NCBI GenBank assembly: GCA_020636545.1
Contig: JACJXS010000008.1
Span: 62,001 to 126,000, forward strand
DNA from: Chitinophagales bacterium
GTDB lineage: Bacteria; Bacteroidota; Bacteroidia; Chitinophagales; JADIYW01
DNA length: 64,000 bases
Direction of reading: 5' to 3'
In this document: one piece after another, positions 1-8,680 of the stretch
Position numbering within the stretch: the first letter of the stretch is position 1
How the letters are laid out: the number at the start of each line of letters is the position of its first letter
Notes under the pieces: model-generated
What the model was told of the DNA's origin: nothing
Databases searched by the model: none
What the model saw: the letters and a program-made list of their open reading frames with translations, nothing else
Program-made: the position numbers and the translations under genes

Positions 1-1
1 T

Positions 2-469
2 GGCGTAATGGAAACTTTTGATAATACCAGACCATTTGTTGCATCAATGGCGAATGGTGTCGCAGAAGCAACTATCGAAAGAACCAAAGAACTTTTAGAA
101 GATAGTATTAATTTAGATTATGCAACACCAATTAATAATGTAAAAGCAGTAGAGGCGGAAATTTATAGAATGGAGGCAGAACACGAAGCAGCACGATTAT
201 TAACTCTAAAAGCAGCTTGGTTGGCAGACAATCGAATTCCAAATTCATTAGAAGCATCAGTTTGCAAAGCAAAAGCTGGAAGGATAACAAATAATTTGAC
301 CTTAAAAGCAGTAGAATTATGTAGTTCTTTAGGCTATTCTTATCAAGAATTATTAGAAAAATGGGCTAGAGATTCTAAAATTTTAGATATTTTTGAAGGA
401 ACACAGCAAATCCAACAATTAATTATTGCAAGAAGAATTTTAGGAAAATCATCTGCAGAATTGAAATAA
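2..469 (+). CDS. Acyl-CoA dehydrogenase, C-terminal part (5' end outside window)
   Basis: This is the C-terminal helical domain of an FAD-dependent acyl-CoA dehydrogenase, which oxidises acyl-CoA to enoyl-CoA in beta-oxidation. The frame is open to the window edge, reading Gly-Val just before the first Met, so that Met is internal and the gene begins to the left. The segment FDNTRPFVASMANGVAEA matches the family motif at the start of the C-terminal four-helix domain, and IFEGTQQIQQLIIARRILG near the end is the typical C-terminal helix with the EGT-Q-Q motif. About 155 residues are present of a usual 380-600. Chain-length specificity cannot be told from this part. The gene ends at a strong bidirectional terminator shared with the convergent DUF4442 gene. 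Confidence 0.88.
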   Translation, partial: GVMETFDNTRPFVASMANGVAEATIERTKELLEDSINLDYATPINNVKAVEAEIYRMEAEHEAARLLTLKAAWLADNRIPNSLEASVCKAKAGRITNNLTLKAVELCSSLGYSYQELLEKWARDSKILDIFEGTQQIQQLIIARRILGKSSAELK

Positions 470-490
470 ACTTAAGTTGAATACTTAAAA

Positions 491-514
491 ATGCTCCATA
501 AATTTATGGAGCAT
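491..514. terminator. Bidirectional intrinsic terminator, perfect 24-bp palindrome
   Basis: ATGCTCCATAAA is followed directly by its exact reverse complement. The palindrome has an A run on its left and a T run on its right, so it forms a hairpin followed by U residues on either strand. It lies between two convergent genes whose stop codons are at 469 and 522. Confidence 0.85.
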
Positions 515-521
515 TTTTTAT

Positions 522-989
522 TTACTTATTGGTATCTATTGATTTTGTTTGCTTTTTACGGACATAGACTACTTTTTCGACAGCCGCAACAATTTCTCCA
601 GTTTCGCTAAGTACATTTGTATTGAATGTAAAATTGCCTTTTCCATTTTCTTCTACATATTGACGAATTTTTTCGATTTCATCAAGTGTTACCATAAAAC
701 TTGCCGTAACTGTCCCTAATCCTGGTTTTTTAAAATCTATACAGGCCGATTTATCCCAAACGATATAATCTCTTCCTAAATGTTCCATTACCATAAACAT
801 ATAAAACGGATCGCACATAGAATACAATGAGCCACCAAAATGTGTGCCTACCAAATTTCTGTTCCAAAATCGCATTTTCATTTGAACATCAATTTGAGTG
901 AAGTCTTCATTGACAGATTTTACAGAAATTCCTGCTCCAATATATGGCGGATAGTAATTAATTAAACGAATGTTTTTTCTTAAATTCAT
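522..989 (-). CDS. DUF4442 family protein (hotdog-fold, thioesterase-like)
   Basis: A small cytoplasmic protein of about 155 residues that fits the DUF4442 family, a hotdog fold related to PaaI-type thioesterases. Typical segments are RNLVGTHFGGSLYSMCDP in the middle, DKSACIDFKKPG, and a C-terminal strand of the kind VAAVEKVVYVRKK. The substrate is unknown. I place the start at the ATG at 989 rather than the in-frame TTG at 1001, because a TAnnTTTG promoter element (TATCTTTG, 1013 to 1006 on the minus strand) would put the transcript start near the TTG. The gene is convergent with the acyl-CoA dehydrogenase. A role in acyl-CoA metabolism is possible but is inference only. Confidence 0.75.
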   Translation of the reverse strand: MNLRKNIRLINYYPPYIGAGISVKSVNEDFTQIDVQMKMRFWNRNLVGTHFGGSLYSMCDPFYMFMVMEHLGRDYIVWDKSACIDFKKPGLGTVTASFMVTLDEIEKIRQYVEENGKGNFTFNTNVLSETGEIVAAVEKVVYVRKKQTKSIDTNK

Positions 990-1077
990 CTTAAAAATCA
1001 AAAGTCAAAGATAAAAGTAATTATAAACCCTACTTAATATCAAAATATTAATATTATCTTAGCTACCTCAATACTTT

Positions 1078-2694
1078 ATGAAAAAAACACTCTTATATAG
1101 TCTAATCATATTTGCCTTTACTTTATCATTTGCCCAACAACAAAATCTTCCTCTAAATTTTGAATGGAATAATCGTTTGCAACGTTTTATCAACGAAGAC
1201 AACAGAATTCATACAGCCATAAAACCCTATTTACAAAGTGAAGTCAATAGAAGTCTAGTAGATAGTTTAAACGAATTAGGTTTGCCAGATACGACACAAG
1301 CGGGATTTAAGTTTGGTATAACATCAGGTGATTTAATTAGTTTTAGAGGAAAGAAAAAAAGAAATGTTTATATTGCTATTAATCCAATTGTAGATTTTGA
1401 AGTAGGTTACAATACCGCCAAAAAAAGTTTACAACACTCTATTGGTTATGGAGCTCAAGCCAATTTTGATTTAGGAAAGAAGCTCTCATTGTCATTTACT
1501 TATCAAGGTGTAACTGAAAATTATTTGAATCAAATTTCTGATTACGCTAAAGAATATGGCGTTTTGACAGGTTATAGAAGTGCAAAGTTTAATGGAAATT
1601 CTATAAGTTCACAAATGTTTTCAGGTTATTTGTCTTTTTCGCCCAATAAATATGTGAACTTACAAATTGGAAACGATAAGAATTTCTGGGGAGATGGCTA
1701 CCGAACTTTCTTATTAGGCGATAATTCCTCTAATTATCCATACATCAAATTTTCTACAAATTTTTGGAGAATTAAGTATGTTTATTTGTTGAATGTGATG
1801 CGATATGGTCAAACATCAGGATTAAATGTCGATAATAATACCTCTAATTTTAAAACTAAATATGGTTCTTTCCATTATTTAAGTGTAGATGTGGCAAAAT
1901 GGTTTGAGTTTGGTTTTTTTGAAGGTGTAACATGGTATCATGAAGATTCTAGCAAAGTTCGAGGAATAGAATTTAGTTACTTAATTCCAACACTTTTTAT
2001 TAGACCTATTGAATTTGCACTAGGCTCACCAGACAACGTAATATTGGGATTAAATTTTAAATTTAAACCATCTAATCGTCAAGATATTTATTTGCAATTG
2101 GCATTAGATGATATGGATGTTGCGGCAGCAAGAAGAGGACGTGGATTTTATAGAACAAAAGTTGCTGCTCAATTAGGTATCAAAGCCAGAGATATTTTTA
2201 AGGTTAAACATTTAGATATTTTATCAGAACTGAATGTAGTTCGACCGTATGTATTTGCACATAAAGTACCAGCTCAAAATTATACAAATTACAACCAATC
2301 ATTGGTACATCCTTTAGGAGCAAATTTTTGGGAAAATGTAACAATGATATCCTATTGGAAGAAACATTGGCAAGCAAGTGCTAAATTTCAATTTGCACGA
2401 AAAGGCATAGATTTATCGCCTTCTGAACATTATGGAAGCAATATTTTTATTTCGGATTATTTAATTTCAAGTGATTTGGGTAAGGCTTATAACAATAAAT
2501 TTTTACAAGGTGTAAAAACGAATCTTATTAATTTAGAAGTTCGTGGAGGTTATTTACTCAATCCAAAATTAAATTTAGCATTAGAATTAGTGTATAATTT
2601 CAGAAATATGAAAAATGACTACTTCAAACAAAATTATCACTATTTTGGGTTAGGTATTCGTACCAACTTATTCAATCGCTACAGCGATTTTTAA
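1078..2694 (+). CDS. Outer-membrane beta-barrel protein, Wzi/RemB-like
   Basis: A 538-residue protein with a clear signal peptide (MKKTLLYSLIIFAFTLSFA) and a body of alternating beta strands, ending in the aromatic-rich strand expected of an outer-membrane barrel. The segment FWGDGYRTFLLGDNSSNYPY, followed by a strand running into an LNVMRYG-type sequence, is characteristic of the Bacteroidota proteins annotated as capsule assembly Wzi family or gliding protein RemB. By family it would sit in the outer membrane and bind or organise surface polysaccharide. It is probably a single-gene transcript: the next gene, dprA, begins 124 bases later with its own AT-rich leader. Family membership is fairly secure; a specific role in capsule or gliding is not shown by the sequence. 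Confidence 0.78.
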   Translation: MKKTLLYSLIIFAFTLSFAQQQNLPLNFEWNNRLQRFINEDNRIHTAIKPYLQSEVNRSLVDSLNELGLPDTTQAGFKFGITSGDLISFRGKKKRNVYIAINPIVDFEVGYNTAKKSLQHSIGYGAQANFDLGKKLSLSFTYQGVTENYLNQISDYAKEYGVLTGYRSAKFNGNSISSQMFSGYLSFSPNKYVNLQIGNDKNFWGDGYRTFLLGDNSSNYPYIKFSTNFWRIKYVYLLNVMRYGQTSGLNVDNNTSNFKTKYGSFHYLSVDVAKWFEFGFFEGVTWYHEDSSKVRGIEFSYLIPTLFIRPIEFALGSPDNVILGLNFKFKPSNRQDIYLQLALDDMDVAAARRGRGFYRTKVAAQLGIKARDIFKVKHLDILSELNVVRPYVFAHKVPAQNYTNYNQSLVHPLGANFWENVTMISYWKKHWQASAKFQFARKGIDLSPSEHYGSNIFISDYLISSDLGKAYNNKFLQGVKTNLINLEVRGGYLLNPKLNLALELVYNFRNMKNDYFKQNYHYFGLGIRTNLFNRYSDF

Positions 2695-2818
2695 ATTGAT
2701 TTTTTTCTTAGGATACTGAAGTTTCCAAAAATAACTAAATGGTTTTGGGCTTTTAATATTTAATCGCACAAGCTATTTAATTTATGGAAATTATCTAAAT
2801 TTTCGTCTTATGAATTAG

Positions 2819-3925
2819 ATGAAAGATGATTTACTTTATGCATTAGCTTTGTACCAAACTGCCAACGTAGGAACGATAACTGCCCTTAATTTATTAGAAT
2901 ATTTTGGAGATTACAAATCCATTTTCTCTGCCAATCGTACTAAACTAGAGAAAGTAAGAGGAATAGGACAGAAAATAGCAACAGAAGTATTTGAAAGTAG
3001 AACATCTGCTTTAGAAAAGGCAGAATCTGAGTTGAAATTTATTGAGCATAATCAAATTCAGGTATTGTTTTATGATGATGAACAATATCCTCAAAGGTTG
3101 AAAAATTGCTTTGATGCTCCTTTTATATTATTTGCAAAAGGCGAATATGATTTTAATAAAGAGCGTATGCTTGCTATTGTCGGCACACGTCATGCAACTG
3201 AATATGGAAAAACACTTACTCAACAATTTGTTGAAGCATTAAGTCCTTATGACATCTCTATTGTTAGCGGTTTAGCATTAGGAATTGATAGCATTGCTCA
3301 TCAATCAGCGGTAAAATATAAAATGCAAAATATAGCAGTTTTAGGTCATGGCTTGGATATGATTTATCCAGCAACTAATAAAAAATTAGCAGAAAAAATT
3401 CGGGAAAATGGAGCCTTACTTACAGATTTTTTTAGCGAAACAATTCCAAATAAACAGAATTTTCCAAGAAGAAATAGAATTGTAGCAGGCATGGTCGATG
3501 CGGTTTTAGTCGTTGAGTCTGCAAAGAAAGGCGGTGCCTTAATTACTGCACAAATTGCAAATAGTTATAATCGAGAAGTGTTTTGTGTTCCAGGGAATAT
3601 TGGAAATCCATATTCGGAAGGTTGCAATTATTTCATTAAAACCAATCAAGCACAATTGGTTACTGAAGCAAAAGATATCATTGAATTTATGAATTGGGAT
3701 AACGCAAATAAGCTTCAAAATACTATTCCAAAACAGTTGTTTGTTACCTTGAACGATGAGGAGTCTTTAATATATGAAATTATCAAAACACATAAAAAAA
3801 TTCATATCGATGATTTGTTAGGGAAAACACCCTATAATCTTAGTAATTTGTCTAATATTTTATTACAATTGGAGTTGCAAGATGTGATCAAACCAATTCC
3901 TGGGAAATTTTATACATTACAATAA
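2819..3925 (+). CDS. dprA: DNA-processing protein DprA
   Basis: DprA loads RecA onto incoming single-stranded DNA during natural transformation. At 368 residues it has the full architecture: an N-terminal helix-hairpin-helix region (about 5-65, with KVRGIGQKIA), the Rossmann-like DprA domain with the hallmark SGLALGIDSIAHQSAV (about 150-165) and FPRRNRIVAG, and a C-terminal winged-helix domain (about 305-368, with IHIDDLLGKTPYNLSNLSNIL). The ATG at 2819 is the natural start. A separate helix-hairpin-helix protein of ComEA type occurs at 23204-24091, but the two are not linked in an operon. DprA is widespread and does not prove competence by itself. Confidence 0.95.
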   Translation: MKDDLLYALALYQTANVGTITALNLLEYFGDYKSIFSANRTKLEKVRGIGQKIATEVFESRTSALEKAESELKFIEHNQIQVLFYDDEQYPQRLKNCFDAPFILFAKGEYDFNKERMLAIVGTRHATEYGKTLTQQFVEALSPYDISIVSGLALGIDSIAHQSAVKYKMQNIAVLGHGLDMIYPATNKKLAEKIRENGALLTDFFSETIPNKQNFPRRNRIVAGMVDAVLVVESAKKGGALITAQIANSYNREVFCVPGNIGNPYSEGCNYFIKTNQAQLVTEAKDIIEFMNWDNANKLQNTIPKQLFVTLNDEESLIYEIIKTHKKIHIDDLLGKTPYNLSNLSNILLQLELQDVIKPIPGKFYTLQ

Positions 3926-3961
3926 TTTTTTCCTATATTTATTGTATAACTTTGTAGAATT

Positions 3962-4957
3962 ATGATAGCAGTAATTCCAGTTGCTGGAGTGGGAACTCAA
4001 CTTCGTCCGCATACCTATACACAACCAAAATCGCTTATTCCAGTTGCTGGAAAACCAATTTTGAGTTATATTATAGACCAATTATTGGAAGTTGGTATTA
4101 CAGAATTTGTTTTTGTAATTGGCTATTTAGGAGAGAAAATTAAAGAATATGTGGATTCAGAATACCCAAAAATCAATAAAAGCTTTGTTTTCCAGGAGCA
4201 GAGAGAAGGTTTAGGACATGCCATTTGGCTCACAAAAGAAGTTATTCCAAATGATAGTAGTATTATTATTGTTTTAGGTGATACAATATTAGATGCCAAT
4301 CTAAAAGAATTTATAAAAATTAAAAATTCAGCATTGGGTGTGAAAAGAGTGGACAATCCGAGTTTGTTTGGTGTAGCCCAACTTAATGACAAATCAGAGA
4401 TTATACAAGTCGTTGAAAAGCCTAAGATTCCAAAAAGTAATATGGCATTAGTAGGTTTGTATAAAATTAATGAATACGGTTTATTGATTGAAGCCTTAGA
4501 AGAAATTATCAAGAAGAAAAAGAAAGTCAATAACGAGTATTTATTAACTGATGGTATTATGACAATAATAAAGAAAGGCAACAAAGTTGATGCTTTTAAA
4601 GTTGATAATTGGTATGATTGCGGACAAAAAGAAGTGTTGTTGCAAACGAATGCACTCTTATTAAAAAATAAAAAGGGCAATACTAAGAATAATAAATTAT
4701 TGAAAAATACGATTATTATTGAGCCTGTAGTGATTGGAAAAAATGCCGTAGTTGAAAATTCAATTATTGGTCCAAATATTACAATTGGCGAAAATTCGGT
4801 TATTAAAGAAAGTATTTTGAAAGATTCAATTATCGGAAGTTATACGAATTTGAGTGGCATTGTATTGCAACATTCTTTAGTTGGAAATGATACGGTTATC
4901 AAAGGTTCGGCACAAAGTTTAAATATTGGAGATAATACCGCTTTAGATTTAAGATAG
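3962..4957 (+). CDS. Sugar-phosphate nucleotidyltransferase with C-terminal left-handed beta-helix
   Basis: The 331-residue protein has an N-terminal NTP-transferase domain (about 1-235) and a C-terminal hexapeptide beta-helix (about 240-331, with repeats of the type VVIGKNAVVENSIIGPNIT). It resembles glucose-1-phosphate thymidylyl/uridylyl transferases, which make NDP-sugars for surface glycans. The signature loop reads GVGTQLRP then PKSLIPV; most relatives have Arg where Gln stands here, so the nucleotide-binding loop is slightly unusual. DNWYDCGQKEVLL is the sugar-binding segment. A TAACTTTG promoter element at 3947-3954 ends only 7 bases before the ATG, so the mRNA is probably near-leaderless. 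The exact sugar is not predictable. Confidence 0.82.
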   Translation: MIAVIPVAGVGTQLRPHTYTQPKSLIPVAGKPILSYIIDQLLEVGITEFVFVIGYLGEKIKEYVDSEYPKINKSFVFQEQREGLGHAIWLTKEVIPNDSSIIIVLGDTILDANLKEFIKIKNSALGVKRVDNPSLFGVAQLNDKSEIIQVVEKPKIPKSNMALVGLYKINEYGLLIEALEEIIKKKKKVNNEYLLTDGIMTIIKKGNKVDAFKVDNWYDCGQKEVLLQTNALLLKNKKGNTKNNKLLKNTIIIEPVVIGKNAVVENSIIGPNITIGENSVIKESILKDSIIGSYTNLSGIVLQHSLVGNDTVIKGSAQSLNIGDNTALDLR

Positions 4958-4960
4958 ATT

Positions 4961-6265
4961 TTGTTTGCAGTTGTAGATATAGAAACCACAGGAGGAAATC
5001 CAATAACTGAGCGGATTATAGAAATTGCTATCGTTACTTATGATGGACAAAAGATAATTGAAGAATATTCAACTTTGGTAAATCCTGAACAAACTATTAG
5101 TCCTTTTATTTCTACGTTTACTGGAATTACCAATAGAATGGTACAAGACGCACCAAAGTTTGCTGAAGTTGCAGAACAAGTATTATCTAAAACAGCAGGA
5201 AAGATTTTTGTTGCTCATAATGCTAAGTTTGATTATGGTTTTATCAAACATGAATTAAAGCAATTAGGGATTAAATTTTCACGCAAAACTTTAGATACAG
5301 TTCAATTAAGCCGTAAAACTTTTCCGCAATATCGTTCACATAGTTTGGGAAATATTTGTAAAGATTTAAACATACAAATCGATAATAGACATCGAGCTTT
5401 AGGTGATGCAAAAGCAACTGTTAAATTGTTAGAGAAAATAATCGAAAAGCATAATGATAATTTTTTAGAGGAATTAATGACCGATGATTTATTGAAATTA
5501 AACCTTCCCAAACAATTAGCTCCACAAAAAGTAGAGCAATTACCAGAGGAAACTGGTATTGTTTATTATTATGATAAGACACAACAAGTTATTGCAATTG
5601 AAAGTGCGAAAAATATTAAAGAACATGTGTATAAAACATATAGAGAAACTCAACCCGATCGATATAAAAAATTATTGCATGTAGAAACTGCAGATATTCA
5701 AGTGGAAGTTTTGGGAAATGAACTTTTAGCCATTTTGTTAGAAGAAGATTATAAGCAACATTATCAGCCCAAATACAATAAAATTCAAAAGTATTATGAA
5801 TTTTCATTTGGTTTATTTGCCTCAAAAGATGAGAATGGGTTTGAAAAATTAGTCGTAAAAGTGTTAGATGAAGCAGAAGAGCCAATTTTGAAATTTACTT
5901 CAAAGTTGAAAGCTGAAAAAATGTTGCACCAAATTGTTAATGGTTCGAGATTGGGTCCAATTTTTAAACGTATTGATACCGTATTAAATTATAATGAGCG
6001 AATGGAAAGTATTTTGGCAAAATATCAATATCCATTTAGTAGCTTTTATATAATTATTGCAGGAAGAATGGGTTCAGAAAAATGTGCTATTAAAATTAAA
6101 AGTAATGCTTTAGTTGGTTATACATTTTATGAAACCACCTATATTCAACATATTCAAGAATTAGATAACTTATTGAAGCCAATAAAAGAATTTAATAATA
6201 CAAAGAAAGCCATCATTAATTATATCAGGAAATATGAAAAATATATCCAAATAATTCCAGTTTAA
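4961..6265 (+). CDS. DnaQ-type 3'-5' exonuclease fused to a degenerate GIY-YIG domain
   Basis: The N-terminal part (about 1-170) is a DEDDh exonuclease like the DNA polymerase III epsilon subunit: VVDIETTGG supplies Asp and Glu, HNAKFDYGFI the second Asp, and HRALGDAKA the His and final Asp. Residues about 195-275 align with a UvrC/Cho-like GIY-YIG nuclease, from GIVYYYD to LLAILLEEDYKQHYQPKYN. The second half of the signature is changed, however: VIAIESAKNI stands where VLYVGKAKNI is expected. The exonuclease should be active; the nuclease domain may only bind DNA. The start codon is TTG at 4961, just 3 bases after the previous stop; no ATG is available near the motif. The stop overlaps the stop of the convergent gene in a shared TTAA. 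Confidence 0.85.
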   Translation: MFAVVDIETTGGNPITERIIEIAIVTYDGQKIIEEYSTLVNPEQTISPFISTFTGITNRMVQDAPKFAEVAEQVLSKTAGKIFVAHNAKFDYGFIKHELKQLGIKFSRKTLDTVQLSRKTFPQYRSHSLGNICKDLNIQIDNRHRALGDAKATVKLLEKIIEKHNDNFLEELMTDDLLKLNLPKQLAPQKVEQLPEETGIVYYYDKTQQVIAIESAKNIKEHVYKTYRETQPDRYKKLLHVETADIQVEVLGNELLAILLEEDYKQHYQPKYNKIQKYYEFSFGLFASKDENGFEKLVVKVLDEAEEPILKFTSKLKAEKMLHQIVNGSRLGPIFKRIDTVLNYNERMESILAKYQYPFSSFYIIIAGRMGSEKCAIKIKSNALVGYTFYETTYIQHIQELDNLLKPIKEFNNTKKAIINYIRKYEKYIQIIPV

Positions 6266-6756
6266 TAGTTACTGTCTTTACTAGCAAATTTAGCACGTGC
6301 TTTACGGAGTAACAGCCAAATAATTCTAAATTGAGTAAGCACAATAATTACCATATAAAACACAAAACCAAAAGTTGCCATACTTTTAATTGATAATAAT
6401 TGTCCCGCTGTCAATCCTTTTATTAATGGTGTAACGAAGTCTTTGGTAAAATGTATTGAATAATCATCAATTACATCTAAGAAAAGATAATAATTGTGAA
6501 ATAATTTAAAGGTAATATAAAAATTTCCAAGAAAAATTACAACTAAAAATGGCCAAAAACTAAATAAAAAAGAGCTTTTAGGAAATATAATACATCTAAA
6601 ATAAAAAGCGGCAATTGTAAAATACAGGAATAAGGGGATGTAGTATTTTTGGGTCATCCATTCTTTCATATTAAATAGAATAAGAAAAGAAAGTATCGAA
6701 ACAAATATTAGCGAAAACACATCAAAAAGGAAAGTATATAGATGTTTGTTAGTCAT
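6262..6756 (-). CDS. Four-helix integral membrane protein of unknown function
   Basis: A 164-residue protein with about four hydrophobic segments: residues about 8-28, 39-55, 65-85 and 125-148. The C-terminal tail is basic (LLLRKARAKFASKDSNY). I do not recognise a family. The loop between helices 3 and 4 (about 90-120) contains DVIDDYSIHFTKDF. Its stop codon overlaps that of the exonuclease gene by 4 bases, tail to tail. Upstream it is divergent from the GGGP synthase gene with a 66-base gap that could hold promoters for both. It is called real because the frame is intact, starts with ATG, and has coherent membrane topology. Confidence 0.6.
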   Translation of the reverse strand: MTNKHLYTFLFDVFSLIFVSILSFLILFNMKEWMTQKYYIPLFLYFTIAAFYFRCIIFPKSSFLFSFWPFLVVIFLGNFYITFKLFHNYYLFLDVIDDYSIHFTKDFVTPLIKGLTAGQLLSIKSMATFGFVFYMVIIVLTQFRIIWLLLRKARAKFASKDSNY

Positions 6757-6822
6757 TTTGTAGAAGCGTTAAATTGAAATATTCAACAAAAATACAAGAA
6801 AATTTATATCTTCGGGGTTAAA

Positions 6823-7524
6823 ATGGCATCAAACAATATTTATCATTTATTTAAGCAGGATAAAAAGCAAATAGCTACCCTTATTGATCCTGATAAAGCA
6901 GATGTTATATCTTTAAAAAAATTAGTTGAGGCAACAGCTTCTGCGGATTTTTACTTTATAGGAGGCAGTTTACTTAATGAAGATAATATTGAAAAAATCA
7001 TTCTTGCATTAAAACAATTAACAAGCAAACCCGTAATTATTTTTCCAGGAAATGGAATGCAAATTTGTGATAAGGCAGATGCTATTTTATTGCTGAGTTT
7101 AATTTCTGGAAGGAATCCTGAGTTATTAATAGGACAGCATGTACAATTTGCTTCTATTTTAAAAAACAGTGGGCTAGAGATTATATCAACTGGTTATATT
7201 TTAATTGATGGTGGCAAGCCAACAAGCGTAAGCTATATTAGCAATACTACTCCAATTCCAAATAATAAGCCTGAAATTGCTGCAGCCACTGCGATTGCTG
7301 GAACTCAATTGGGCTTAAAATGTATCTATTTAGAAGCAGGGAGTGGTGCAGAAATTGTAATTAGTACAGATTGTATTAATATGGTCAAAGCCCAAATTGA
7401 TGTACCACTTATCGTTGGCGGAGGCATTAAATCAAAAGCACAAATACAAGCAGCATTTAATGCAGGTGCTGATATTGTTGTTATTGGAAATGCCTTGGAA
7501 AAAGATTTAAGTTTGTTTGATTAA
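6823..7524 (+). CDS. Geranylgeranylglyceryl phosphate synthase family protein (PcrB-like)
   Basis: A 233-residue TIM-barrel enzyme that joins a polyprenyl diphosphate to glycerol-1-phosphate. Family motifs are LIDPDK near the N-terminus, FIGGSLL, FPGNG, LISGRNPELLIGQH, the substrate-loop segment YLEAGSGA, and the phosphate-binding VGGGIKSKAQIQ with IGNALEK at the end. Bacteroidota group II enzymes characterised in the literature make geranylgeranylglyceryl phosphate, the archaeal-type ether lipid precursor; whether this one does is inferred from family. A TATCTTCG element about 20 bases upstream resembles the -7 promoter. Mevalonate-pathway genes at 26.4-28.4 kb could supply the isoprenoid substrate. 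Confidence 0.88.
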   Translation: MASNNIYHLFKQDKKQIATLIDPDKADVISLKKLVEATASADFYFIGGSLLNEDNIEKIILALKQLTSKPVIIFPGNGMQICDKADAILLLSLISGRNPELLIGQHVQFASILKNSGLEIISTGYILIDGGKPTSVSYISNTTPIPNNKPEIAAATAIAGTQLGLKCIYLEAGSGAEIVISTDCINMVKAQIDVPLIVGGGIKSKAQIQAAFNAGADIVVIGNALEKDLSLFD

Positions 7525-7680
7525 TGCTTTATTTAATTCGAATTTTAAATATAAATTATAAATTATAATAATAACACTTTCAAGAGTTCTTTCTTATTTT
7601 TCTCTAAATAGGAATTGTTTTATCTGGATAATTTTTTAATGTAAAATCACGAAGCTGTAGGATATTTTATGCTGAAGAAA

Positions 7681-8025
7681 TTATTGACGATTGATAGATT
7701 TCTCTAATTTTTCCAATCTTTTTTCTAATAATTCAATTCGAACTTTGTCTGAGACTTGAATGCCCTTATTTTCTTCAGCTTTCCATTTATTATAGGCGAT
7801 GTATAAACCAGGGAGTAACATAAATACGATTAAAATGTCCCATAAAAGGACATATTGAAGATTTTGTTTGGTATTGAATAATTGTTTGAAATTAAAATAT
7901 CTAGTTAAGAGATAAGTAGCCCATCCAATGAACATACAATTGATAATATAGAAATATAATCCGCCAAGAAAGAATTTATAATCCCAATGTGCGATACCAT
8001 AAGCAGCAGTACATAATGGAGGCAT
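7681..8025 (-). pseudogene. DUF389 membrane protein, C-terminal fragment (after frameshift)
   Basis: This reading frame carries the second half of a DUF389 protein: MPPLCTAAYGIAHWDYKFF is the conserved motif that normally follows the glycine-rich GVAIATA segment in an uninterrupted protein. It then has two membrane helices and a charged, coiled-coil-like C-terminus rich in Glu, Lys and Leu. The coding frame actually continues upstream of the Met to about 8057, encoding IIAGVAIATAC, which joins in phase with the N-terminal fragment if one base is added. It therefore has no start of its own and is the distal part of one gene. Confidence 0.8.
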
Positions 8026-8054
8026 ACATGCAGTAGCAATGGCTACACCAGCAA

Positions 8055-8528
8055 TTATTTTTGTTCCTTCTTTTTTATAATACCTATAAAACCAGCCATT
8101 CCACCAAAAAATGCTAAGAATATATCAAAAATAATAGCCTGTTTGAAAGTCTCTAACATATCGGTACTGTTATCAAATGGATTGATTAAAAAATAAATTG
8201 TAGCAGAAACCAAACATACTAAGGTCATTAAGAGCCAATTCTTTATACCTTGAATTTTTAATCCTCTGTCGTTAATGGCTAAACCAAAAGCCAAACCAAT
8301 TATAGGTCCCATCAAAGGTGAAATAAGCATTGCCCCAATAACAGCACTTAAAGAATCGGTAGTAAGGCCTATACAAGCTATAACCATAGCAAAGCCTAAA
8401 ATCCATAGATTGTATCCTTTAAAAACAGTTCCATCTTTTATTTCAAGGTAGGTTTCATTTTCTGCTTCTTCTTTATTTATATGAATTTGAAGACTTAAGT
8501 ATTTCTGTAAGACACGCCAAGATTTCAT
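8055..8528 (-). pseudogene. DUF389 membrane protein, N-terminal fragment (frameshifted)
   Basis: These 157 residues hold the first half of a DUF389 family membrane protein, including the hallmark AVIGAMLISPLMGPIIGLAF and the helix ending FFGGMAGFIGIIKKKEQK, then stop at TAA (8057-8055). The expected continuation is found in the frame shifted by one base, starting within the same codons. The break lies in a run of five A residues on the coding strand (T run 8058-8062 on the plus strand); six would restore a single 280-odd-residue protein. Either the gene is a recent pseudogene or the run was miscalled. Function of the family is unknown; it is an integral membrane protein. Confidence 0.82.
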
Positions 8529-8680
8529 TTGTAATAATATTAATGCTCAAATTTATAAAAATCTAAATACTCAAAATGCATATTTTAATTTAATTTGATT
8601 TCTAAAAGTCTGACTAGGCAGTTTGAATTTTCTACTAAATTTGGTACAAAATTTGTATATTTACAAGGAGAAATTTTTAT

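Noticed and set aside
4123..4680. 185-codon open frame on the minus strand inside the nucleotidyltransferase gene
   Set aside because: It lies antisense within a well-conserved gene, has Ser/Leu/Phe-rich composition typical of antisense frames in AT-rich DNA, and no recognisable domain.
8055..8070. Programmed -1 frameshift as an explanation of the split DUF389 gene
   Set aside because: The site lacks an X-XXY-YYZ heptamer in the right frame and five A residues are few for transcriptional slippage. A mutation or base-calling error is simpler.
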